The position numbers and the translations under genes are program-made. Of a stretch of DNA of 64,000 bases, positions 34,001-46,000 are shown one piece after another. Every line of letters starts with the position of its first letter. Within the stretch, counting starts at the first letter, position 1. Source of the DNA: Casuarius casuarius (Eukaryota > Chordata > Aves > Casuariiformes > Casuariidae); the NCBI GenBank assembly GCA_003342895.1, contig PTFA01000280.1:6331-70330 (forward strand). The letters are read 5' to 3'. Below the pieces are notes generated by a model. It was not told the DNA's origin. It did no database searches and worked only from the letters and a program-made list of their open reading frames with translations.

Positions 34001-37000
34001 GATTCCCATATTTCAGAGTAAATTGCTGTGTAATTCTCAATGGGCCTTTGGAATAGGCTAACCTAACCTGTGAATCTGGGAAAAGAATTGCTGAACAGAT
34101 TCAATAATTAGGCCTGTTCTGCAGCTGCGTAGCTCTCTAGTGTTGGCAATTTATCTCTTGCCTGTGTCCCTGAAAAAATAAGAAAGAAAAAAAAGTGAGT
34201 ACTCTTCCCAATAGGTCAGAATTAATCATCAGGAAAAATTTGGTTCTATCCTTCTGAGCAATATTGGTGATAGGAGCTATTCGTAATTTATTTTTTAATA
34301 AATAAAGCTTTCTTACAGATAACTATAGTTATAAAACCTAATCCTTAAGGTCATCCCTTCAACGGTACCCATGACTGTGCTAGTGTTAAGGTCTTGACCC
34401 ATCTGAAATAAATGCGAGTTATTGGAGTGTTGTTGACAGTATAGGTTTTTGGATTGGTTAGGGCAAAACCTTAATGTTGACCTAAAATGAATAATTATAT
34501 AATTCCATATGCTAGACCTCCGGAACTGATTTAAAATATAGCAGAGTGTTGTTGTACTAAGGAATTACAAGGGTCTGAATTACAGATTTTGAAGAAGTTC
34601 TAAAAAGAGGTATGTTGGTATACTTGATAGATTAATGAAATACAGAAAGGAACTTTCTCTGTTCTAGTACCACACAAAGAAAACAACATGCTTACCCTGA
34701 CCTACCTCAATTCAGTAAAACAAAAGGAAGATCACATAAAACCACATAAAGCTTAGGCTTTTCAGAGCTTCATGTCTTGCAGGAAATTTAATAGGGGAAA
34801 GGGAAGAAGAAAAGGAGGTGGGAGTCTTTTCTTTCACATTTGACAGTTATTGTACTGCAGAACACCTGCAAAATGAGCAAGAGTCTGAGTGGATCAGTCA
34901 GGGGAAAAAAGGAGCATTTTATATTGCTTTTGAGTTAAGACAATGTCCTATTATTGACATCCTTGTTCTATTACCTGACAGTTCCTTCAGCCTTTATGCT
35001 CAGTAACATTTTGCTTTTATGATTGCTGTGCATATTTCCTCCCAGCACCTGTATAAAAAGAACATGCAGTAACATCTTTTTTCCTCTCTGAGTACTTACA
35101 GTTTCTAGATACCGTGTGTCATCAAATTAATTTAGCTTGGTCCAGCTGGTCCAGTTGCAAGATAAACAACTTTTTATCCTCCAAGGTTGAAGCGGGGGAC
35201 AGTCGTTTGGAGGGTGCTCTTGTGCAGCCACAGGTGCCAGCTCCCCAAAACGAAGGGGTCAAATGCTAGGGCCTGCAGTGCCATGCGGGGCTGATGCTTG
35301 TGTTGGGTCAGGAAAGGCGTTTGCTGCAGAGTACGGCCTTTCAATCTGGACACAGCTATGTACAATGGATTGTAGTTCTTCTCTTTCGGCCTCTGACAGG
35401 GATGATATGCATTTAAGCAACAGCCTCAAATCTTAGATTAAAGTGGTAAATTGCAAGTTTTTCTGATTGGTGTTCAGTTTTGGCTCTGGACAAGAAAAAA
35501 CCCTTCTTTTTGCTATGTTACATAGCAACCCTCAAGGCTCCAGCATTGATTCCAGTTCTAGGAACTAGAGAGTATCTTTAGGAGGGTATGTTAGCCCTAG
35601 ATTAATAAAATACTGGAAAATGTTATCTGTGAGTATGGTAGGATGTACTTTCAGGTGTGTAATTCCATATCCTCTTGTCAGTGCCAGCGTGTCGTAACGG
35701 CACCTCAGGTTGCTGTGTTCAGGCTCATGTTCCAGCAAGAGACTCAAACAGGAGATTGCGAGGCAGGGGTGCATTTAGCAGGGGGAGCTCTTTCTTGATA
35801 CGGATGCACTGCTTCATGTTCTGATGCCATCTTGCAAGTGAGGAGAAAGTACTGCGGGTAGACATGTAATGTCAATTTATGAAGAAGGTCAGGGTGCCTC
35901 CCTAAAACGATGTTGATGGGAAAAATCTAGCTGGAGTTGTATTCGATCACAATCTGGTATCAGCTGAAACAGATCTGTAACTATGTGCCTAAGTACCAGA
36001 CTGTATATTTTATCTGGAACTAATCTTTATTTTAAATTTTGCATGACACCAACAAGATTCCATCTATATCTTTCTTGTTTTCATCTGTGTCGTTTGATGT
36101 GCAAATCCAGAGTGTAAAACAGCCTCTATAAAATATAGTCATTGCTGTCAGGCTTTCTTGGCACTCCCCTTGCTTAGGCTGTATTGATAACATGGTGACA
36201 GTCTTGTAAAGACTTCTTGAGTGAGTAGCAATTTACACAGTAGTTAGCTTCAACAGAAAGAACGGGAGTGATACGTGTCTGTAACAATGCTTGTCCTCAA
36301 GCTACTTGGTGTAGTGTTTTCTCTTAACTACAGAACTATATAGAACTGATACCTGTTTTTGATCTTTCCAATTTCTTTTAGTCAGCTGTTGGACATGAAT
36401 ATCAATCCAAGCTTTCTAAACATTGCTCCCAAGTGGATTCAGTGAAAGGATTTGGAGGCAAGTTTGGAGTACAAACAGATAGAGTTGACCAGGTAAGCAG
36501 TTTCTTCTCGTACTGCAGTTACCCATAGTAGTTGTGTTTATCAGTTTGTACATACAAATGAAAAATTCCAATACCTAAAAATGCTATTGCTGTCTGTTCT
36601 TAATGCTGTGTTTGAAGTTTAGCAGTAAGTTGTCATTGACTGTTATGGAGACTAATTTCTGTTTACATCAAAACAGAAAAAGCCTTTCATGGGAAACTAG
36701 GGAAAGAAATCCTGATTTCCAGAGAGATGTTAAAATACATCCTTTAACCATGCAGTGTTCTTCACTGAGGTTAAAATCAGCATGAATGCTACAGAAGGAG
36801 GGTTTGGGGGATGGTTCGTCTTGTAACATTGCAACATGAACTACTGCATGGATATGCTGAATTTCTGTTGTACTTGGTTGCTGAACCTGGCAAGACTACA
36901 GTATGTTGGCTAGGACAATTTGCTTTGGCAAGAGATGACAAAAACTGAGATTATCATGCAAACGAATACAGCTTGTAGGTCTTAAGTAGGCATTTATGCT

Positions 37001-40000
37001 CCAGATCAAGAAGGTCAGAGCAGTACTGAAGGATCTTTTCCTTCTGTGCTGTTTGTCCACTGAAGTGCCAGCAGTTTTTTCTGCTGATATCTAACTCTTT
37101 GTCATGTGTATATTCTTATTTCTCTTCCAGTCAGCTGTTGGGTTTGAATATCAAGGGAAAACTGAGAAGCACGCCTCTCAAAAAGGTGAGGTAATCACAT
37201 CTGTAGGTGCATGTTTTTTATAATGTTAGAATAGGTCTCTATTCTTACAGTGTTTGTAAAAGACCTAGCACAGTGAGGCCCCAATCCAGTGTTGTCCGTG
37301 AATCAAATGTTGAGGAATTTGGCTGCAAGAAAAGGTGGAAGAATGAATTTCAAGGCAATTTCATGAGCTGATGAGGTTTTAATAAAAGGAAATGGCCAGT
37401 CATTGAGACAGACTGACTTCTACAAGAAGTGAGTTCCAAGGACATTTTGGAGGGATAGGGAATTGTTCTTTGCTGCATTGCACCCTATTGATTTAGGAGG
37501 AAACATCGTGAAATACAGGACTGTCACCCATCTTATTTTCTGTGTTTAAAATTAGACTTAATTTTATGTCCTCAAGATTTGTATTTCAGTTCTGAAATAA
37601 CAGGATATGGTATTTCTATTAAAAGTTTTTCATTTCATTTTTATTGTGCTTTACTCTCAACGCAGACTACTCGAGTGGTTTTGGTGGAAAATACGGAGTA
37701 CAGGCTGACAGGGTAGACAAGAGTGCGGTGGGATTTGATTACCAGGGTAAAACTGAGAAACATGAGTCACAGAAGGGTGAGTGAACATACATTGTGATGG
37801 GTTTCTGTTCTGATCTGGTAGGCATTTATGACAGGCAGTGTTGTAAAATTTCATTTTTTTAGGCTGTTGCACTCCTAAACCTGCTGAAAATTAATTCTGA
37901 ATAAAATTTATGTCGCTGAAAACTTTACTTCTGAAAAAGAAAGCTAAAACATAGGTTCTAACCAATTATAAGTGATGATCAAGCTGCTGTTACCTTGGAA
38001 GCAGGGCATGCAGATTTGTCCAGAGTTTTTTGTGAGCTTTTTGAGAAGTTGTAGCTTGAAATACTGAAATCACAGCAGAGAATTGTTTCTAAAAGAATCA
38101 ACTGTCAGTAGAATAAAGCATTTATCAAAGTTAGTAGTGTTTAGAGTTAATACTGTGCTGCTAATCAGGTTTCCAGGCATATCTGATCAAAAAATTGAGT
38201 GATTTATTGAAAATTTTTGACATTTTTGCCATCTGTTTTCTGTTTATCTCAAAGAAATATTTGCACTCTAGAAATGTTAGAGAGAAGAGGGGGCTGTTTG
38301 TTTAAAAGCATCCAGGCTGTTGCTGACAGAGTTTTTGAAGTTCAGTTTGCTATTAGTGTCTTAAGAATTTTATCAAAGAATCAAGTTACAGAATTGCTGA
38401 TACCACCCAGTAGCTGAACTACATATGATGCCATTTTACTTTCCATGCTAAGAGGATGTAATCTAAAGAATTTATGACTTCAGTATCAGGAGCCAAGATT
38501 GACCAAGAATGTCAACGCTTCTTTTAATGCATAATGTAATGTTAGCAGATACGGTTAACACAGTTATTCCAGGATAATATTTTGTCGTTGAACACTTACA
38601 GACAAAAATCTTTACTCTTACCTCCAGATTATTCCAAAGGCTTTGGTGGGAAATATGGTGTTGACAAGGACAAAGTGGACAAAAGTGCTGTTGGCTTTGA
38701 ATATCAAGGCAAAACGGAAAAACATGAATCACAGAAAGGTTTTTATTATCTTATTTAAGAATACTGGTTCAAATCAATCAGCCTTTCAAACCTGGAAAAA
38801 CGTACTTTGTTTTGTTAAATATGCATTTGCCCTTTGTGTAAGTAGATTTTGTTTCCCTTAAATGAAAGGGAAGGCATTGTGAACTGTCTCTGACTTTCTC
38901 AGTATGATTTCCAAGGGACCTTATGTCCCTGTAAATGTTACTGAAATAAATGTGCAACTGCACAGATCTACAGTCTTCAGAGGCAGTATGAAGACCTTTA
39001 TTATTTATATATCTGCATTGCACGTATGTGTAGATGTACACATATTGTAAGATTTGGCCTTAGGTGGAAAATGCATCAGACTCTTCAGGTATCTGAATAT
39101 TATTGAGTCTGTATGTATTATTGAGTCTGTATGTATTAAGCCTGTATGACTCTGTATGAGTCTGTATCTGAGTATTACTGAGTCTGGATCAGGGGTGTTT
39201 TCCTGCATTGTAATCCTAAAGTTACTGGATGGGTGTCCTTCCATTTGTTGAGGTAGTTTAGCAGGGGCATAAAGACTGAGACATATTATTATTAATGACA
39301 GATCTGCCATGTTGCTGTTTTTTTTCTAAATTCTGTTTACAATCATAAAATGCAGTAATGTTTTCTGGAATTTTATGCATACAGATTATGTGAAAGGGTT
39401 TGGAGGCAAGTTTGGTGTGCAGACAGACAGGCAAGACAAATGTGCGCTTGGCTGGGATCACCAGGAGAAAGTGCAGCTACATGAATCCCAGAAAGGTATT
39501 TCAGTTTGAGATTCTTGGCCATTCTTTTTGACTTTGGTTGTTTAGACTCTTCTTTTCCCTGTGTGAACCCTCATCCCCCTTGTGTCTTTGGCTACACTCT
39601 TACAGTGGCTAACATGTATTTCCTTTTTCTCTGTTTGAACTGTTACTGTGTATTGGTTGTACTGGTGTCTTCAAAGCAGCTTTAACAAATCTGATACTGA
39701 TTCACTGAAAGTTCTGACTTAGGGATAACTGGAGCAGCCTTATGAGTCTGCAGGTAGCCTGGATTATTTTTTCCTTTTTCAGCTGATTTGTGCAAACCAC
39801 AGATTACCAAAATCTTTGTAAAACTTTCCATGAGGTTGTTAACAAATAATCTTCCTTTTTGGGTTTCAGTCAGGTATATCCCTACTTCCTTGCAGGGGAA
39901 ATCTAATGTTCAGTGTTTAATGCTGTCCTTTCTCACCGCCTGTATGACACTTATTCCCATGAAAGAGTGACAAGCAGAAGATAAGGTCCAAAGCAACCAT

Positions 40001-43000
40001 TTCTTCCCCGTCTCCACATATCCCCACTTTTAATTTAAAGAAATTAAATTAAATTATTTTCCTTTAATTAAATTAAAGCGATTAAAATTGATTCCCAGAA
40101 TGTTTTTTTGTTGGCTGCTCCAGCAGGTTTTACTGTGAGAGATTAGCTGAAGTCCTGTTTTTGGTGCCCTCCTTTTGTACTGTAGGTTAAAAGGCTGTTC
40201 TAAAGCAGCAGTAGTGAATGATCATAGCTCTTAGCTAAGAGCTTTTTTCTGCAGGAGAATAGCAGCAGGAATATCCCTTCTTTTTTAAAACCATGCTGTA
40301 TAGGAATATCTGAAGGCTAGTATCTATGGACCCTATCTAAACACCTCTTAAGAATTCAGACTGTATTGTATTTGTACAATATTAAACATGCTGATGAAGG
40401 AAGCTCATTTCACTTGTAATTGTTGATCCTCTTGTATCTTGTTTTGTTTTGGTAAATATTTTATGTATATGTTTGTGTTCATAATGTTGATGAAATGCAA
40501 GTGCACTATGCAGCTTGTATGAAAAATGCTGAGAAGTGCTGTTTTTCTGAGACTTCAGAATGATCTTCCTATGTCTGATACATCATGTTTACCTCTTCCT
40601 AATCTCAAGTGGAAACTTCTTCAGAATTTATGCTTACAAAAGTGTATTGAAATTTCTTTCATCATCCAAAATTATTGGTAATTCAGAAATGTTGCAAAGA
40701 TTACTTTGAGTGTTTCTGACTAAACTTCTTTATTTTCCTCCCTTCATTTTATTTTATTACATGTGGCTTTTTCAGACTATAAGAGTGGTTTCGGAGGGAA
40801 ATTTGGTGTACAGAGAGAAAGGCAGGACCCATCTGCTGTGGGGTTTGAATACAAGGAGAAACTAGCCAAGCATGAATCTCAACAAGGCACCGTTTTCACT
40901 TGTTTCTTTCTTAACAGTGCAGCCACTTCTCACACAGTCTTAAATAGTTGTCTAAGTAGATTGATGCTAGTAATGTGCAGACACTTTCTTGCGCTTCTAT
41001 TCCTACATTATCTAGCAGTGTTTTTCCATTTTATTTTTAAAACGAGTTACATAAAGGAAGCCTGTATTCAGGAAAGAGATATCCAATGTTTAGTTAACAG
41101 CTCTACAACATTATGCATTTAGTTAATAGCTATACATATAATGTGATAATAAAAACATAATTATTAGTATGATGTTAATGACATTGTGTTTACCAGTTTT
41201 AAAGTCTTAATGTGAAACTTTGCCTGGATAAACTGGAGGAAAAATATTCAAATAAGGACCATGCATGTAATGACTAACAAGCAGTGGATTATGGCAGGGT
41301 CATTTTAAAGCGATTGTAGTCTTTAAAACAAGAAATAGGGAATGTTTGTGGTTCTTGGGTGAGCAAATACTGTTATAATGCTCTCTTTATTCATTGTGAA
41401 ATAGTTGGGGTACAAACCATGAATTCCTGGTTTTCCGTTATCTTAAAGTGAGAAGTCTGGATCAGGAAAATGTAAGTGTAGTATATTTATTCTGGCTGAA
41501 AATACATACAAAGCTGAAGAAAATGAGGTTGTTCATTCTGATAGTCAATATTTTTCTGTGCAATAGTGAAACAAAGTCAAACTTCCAGTGTGTCAGATGT
41601 GCCTTAGCAGAACCCAAGTACAAACACTAAAATAGCTGACTAGTTGACCCAAGTGATTTTGGGGCTGAGAAAAAAAGGAGTAATTGTAATTGTTTTCCAG
41701 GGACGTGTATGAAAGCCTTTCCATCTACAAAGTCTAAGCTTGTGTTCCTACAGACAGTTCAACAGCTCACTGCCACCAGAAAGAGGTGTTTTTCCAGCCA
41801 CACACTCTTGCTTTCTCCATTGCACTGGCTCTGGTGCTTGTCAGACATTTCTCTGAGTAGATTTCCAACTCACTAGAAACAGTAGAAAGCTGATCATCTT
41901 AGGGTATTTTTATGCCACTAGTGAATTAAACTGGTTCTGGAGCATTCCAAGTGCTAGAGTCAGCATTAGGTGAGAGTAAGAGTGTGCAGCAAAGAGATGG
42001 CACAGAACGGCAGGGCCATCCCATTTCCGTGGTGGTGAGTTGTTGCAAGATCATGCTGTCTTGGGGAATTGGCCCTTTTAGCGTGCAGAGCAGGAGTTAC
42101 TAATGACTTTAATGTTCATCAGTTGGGTATCATGATTAAATCCCCTGGAACGGGAAATTTGTTATATTTCCTGCCATTCATAGGATGTACCAAGTTAAGG
42201 AGAAAAAACACCTGTGTGGTCACCGAAGACTGGATTTCACTGCTTTGAGCAAAGCAAAGTGGCTTAGGTTACATGACTATTACAGAGGGCTAAGATTTGG
42301 TGCTGTGAAAGGCTGTGTTACAGAAGTGATGCATTAGAAGGGCTCATCCCTTACTCTTTGCTTGAAACCTCGCCAGTCCTCAGCTTAATGTTTACTCAAA
42401 GAATGCATGTGGCCTACAATCCCTCTCATCTGCTGGTGTACCTGAAGGCTCTTGCAGTTGTGTATCCTTTCTGCATCAAAAAACAAGTTGCATTTTCTTT
42501 GGCGGCTGTCACTGTGTCTTTGCATGCAGCTGAAATGGCTATTTGCATTTGAAATGGCTATTTGCATTTGGCAGAAAGGTGGACAACAAATTCCCTATTC
42601 TGACCATTTTATCCTGCTTTTAGATTACTCAAAAGGATTTGGCGGGAAGTATGGTGTACAGAAAGATCGGATGGATAAGGTAAGTAGCTTAAAAGAGCCA
42701 TGACTTCAGTAGCCTGTAGGGATACAAAATAGCATGGTTAGATTTATAGTATTCATCTCTCTATTTCTGGATATTTCTTCAGTCTAACAGTAATGTCCTG
42801 TGCTTCTCTAAATCTTTTTACAAAAGCAAGGGTGCATGATACCAATTTATACACAAATGTGTGTGTGTATGCTAGGTATGCATGGTATGGAAAGCTGAAG
42901 CATCAAACTGAAAGGACAGCAAAAATTACACAAAAGAATAAGAAAATCCCTTAATTCCAGGATGTCAGTCATGTCTTCTAACAACCAGCTAGTGCCTTAT

Positions 43001-46000
43001 CTTATGCATTGAGGATATTCTCTGAGGGGGCTGCTTAAAATAGGTGCCCATTATCTTCCAGCTTTGCCCACTTTAATTAGAAGGAACCTTCTCTTTAGGA
43101 GAATTTGTTTTACTCTCCTACAACAGTAAAAGACAGGACAGCTGATACCCCCTTTCTACCTCACATTTTTTAATTTAAAAAGCTAGAAGATGAAAAGGTC
43201 CACTGTATGTAAGTCATTTAAAAGTGAGAAATTAGAGTTTGAAAGTCAGTATTCTTTTTTTTTGGTGGCTTCAGGACTCAAAGACCCTTCATTTAAAAAA
43301 AAAAAAAAACCTCTTATTTTGAATACTGTCCTCAAAATACTTCCTCTGTTTAACAGTCTGTTTATTTAAGAGAACTGGATGCTTTTACCTGGTAGAAATC
43401 CTGCACCACACGGGTTAGAAACGAACAGCTACACAATAAATGTTTAGGAGGTTGCCTCATTTTCAGTTCTTATGAGTCATCTGTTCATAAACTACATTCA
43501 TTTTAATTAATAGGAATTTACTGTGTCCATGAAGATTAAATAGTTTGACTGTAGAACTAATTACTCCTAAAGTTTTGATTCTTCCTGGTTTTTGTTCTGG
43601 TGTTGTGAAAAAAGCCATAGGGGTAGTATCACAGTAAAGTAAGTCACAGATTGATGCTGTCTGAATGTCTTCATGAATTTGTGGTGAAAGAGCTTGGGGG
43701 GGGGTTTGTTTCCTTACTGACAGAATGCAGCAACTTTTGAAGATATTGAGAAACCAACATCAACTTACCAGAAGACCAAGCCAATAGAAGCTGGTAAGCC
43801 ATTGTCTCAAAATCGTTTCTCTGGAGGTGATATTACCCAGAAACCCAAGGTACGACTGTTTGGTGTAGCAGTGAGGAGTAAGGATCATCAAAAGGGAACC
43901 TCTGTGTTTGCAGGTCTCTAGCAACCTTTGCTCCTCTTTCCCTCCTCCTTTTAGAGGTTTTTTTGCTTGTTTGGGTTTGTTCTCTTACCCTGAGGAACAT
44001 ATGATTTGAGGGGGGAAGAGTAAAGAGCAAGAGAGAGTGGGGAATAGAGTGAGCGAGGGAGTAGAGTGGTAGAGACTAAATCATGAAAGAAAGGAGGAGT
44101 GGGGAATGCTGCAGAGGATTTTAAATAAAAGAGGAATGTAGCTCGCAAGAAGTTTGGGGTCAGGACAGCAGGAGTGAGGGAGAAAGAGGGGTAGAAGGAA
44201 TTTCCTGAATGTGCTGTGAGCTCAGACAGCAGAAATTGCAGAAATGTATTCCATCCTAGTGGGAATTTATACCATAAACTAATTCCAGGCTACCATTATG
44301 CACAACCTTAAACAAAAACACCTGACTTTTTTTAATGTTACAGTCACTAATAAAACAAGCAGCATCCGAGCTAACTTTGAAAACCTAGCCAAGGAAAAAG
44401 AGCAGGAAGACCGAAGGAAGGCAGAAGCTGAAAGAGCACAAAGAATGGCTCGGGAGAAACAAGAACAGGAGGAGGCTCGAAGGAAACTAGAGGTCAGTAA
44501 GATTCAAATCCCACTTGCACTGTCTGTCTGGTGTGTTTCGGTGTGATGTTGGGAGAAAAGAGTATCTTTTCTTACAGGATACTTTCCTTCTTTCCAGCTA
44601 GGCCTAAAGGGTTGTGGGTGTGGGTGTTTTTGTGTGTGTTGGTACCGGTGCTTTATCTGCTTGCAAAGCCAACCTTCTGTCAACATGCACCATATGTATA
44701 TCAGACATCAGATAGCTGTGATAGACTAACACATAATAGTATCTGATTTTTGTATTTATCCTGTTCCAAAATAAATAGGCTACTCCCGAGCGCTAATCTA
44801 GGCCGTCTGATCTTCTCCTACTTTAGCCTTGCTGTACTTCTTTCTTTTGGTAATATCAAATTCCCGTAGGCATAGAGGAGTTCATACGGGGAGAGACATG
44901 TGGTCCCCTAAAGGCCCCATGCAAATGTTTGTCCAAAAAGTTTAGTGGTACAGTGATAGTTGGTGATGCTGCTTTCTTCGGAATCAGTTTTGTGGATGGT
45001 GGACGTGGTATCACCCATTAATATAGCACAACCCATGAGATGAAGGGAAATAATCTTCCAAAGATTAATGCAATCCTAGTTTGGAAATTAAGAAATTTAA
45101 CGTTTAGCATTGGCATGCTTAAAAGTTTTATGGTTTCTGTGTTACTCATGAGCAGAATTATTCCAGAAACTACATCTTACTTGGTTTATAGAATTTGTGT
45201 TTTTAGTGAAACTCTGCTGCTGAGATGGAATGATCAATACATTAATAGTAACTTGTCCTTCCTGTCCAGTTCATTCACTTTGTTGCACAGTGCCTAAGGT
45301 ACCTTATTGCCTTAGCATCGGTAATAGTAAGGACCTGCTATTTGCAGGCCTGTAACCTTTCACCCGAGCTGCTTTTCCAGAGCCTCTGTGGCAGTTTTCC
45401 CTGTGGTCCCATGATGTTATTCTGGTCTCATGGCTTTGCACCTGCAAACCCTGATATTGCTCTGGCAGGTTCTCCTGCAAAGTGACTGCAACTGGTGTGA
45501 GTGAGAGTCGACCCTTTTTCCCCCCCTCCTTCACTCCTTGTTTTGCCATATACTGGTTTATACTAGAGAAGACCACACATAGTGCACAGTAACAGATAAT
45601 AGTCCTTAACATGCTTGATAAATACTAGCCAGTAATCCATGTGCAGAGACTTAACAGCCAACCAGTGTGCAACACTGATGCCTAGTTAGCATGTTCCCAG
45701 CAGGGTGAACAGTCTCACAAGCAGAGACAGCCAGTAGGAAGTGTGGGCAGGTCCCAATGAACAGTATGTAGTACTTGGGCAGGAGCAGGGCAAAAACTGT
45801 CATCATCACCACCTTCATCGTTGCTACCTGCTGCACTGGAGAGAGCCCCCAGAATGGCATGCTTGTCTGGGACCTCAGTTGCTGCTCTTCCTGGCTGGCT
45901 ACTGAGGAGTTTCCCCATTTCCTCCTGTCTCTCTGTCTCTCTCCTCTTTTGTTTTTGTTCTTCCCCAAAAGTAATTTTCATTGTTAAGAGTCAGTGTATG

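Noticed and set aside
40763..41122. 119-residue continuous frame starting before the repeat 6 exon
   Set aside because: It is the repeat 6 exon plus intronic read-through, not a separate gene; its ATG lies in the polypyrimidine region.
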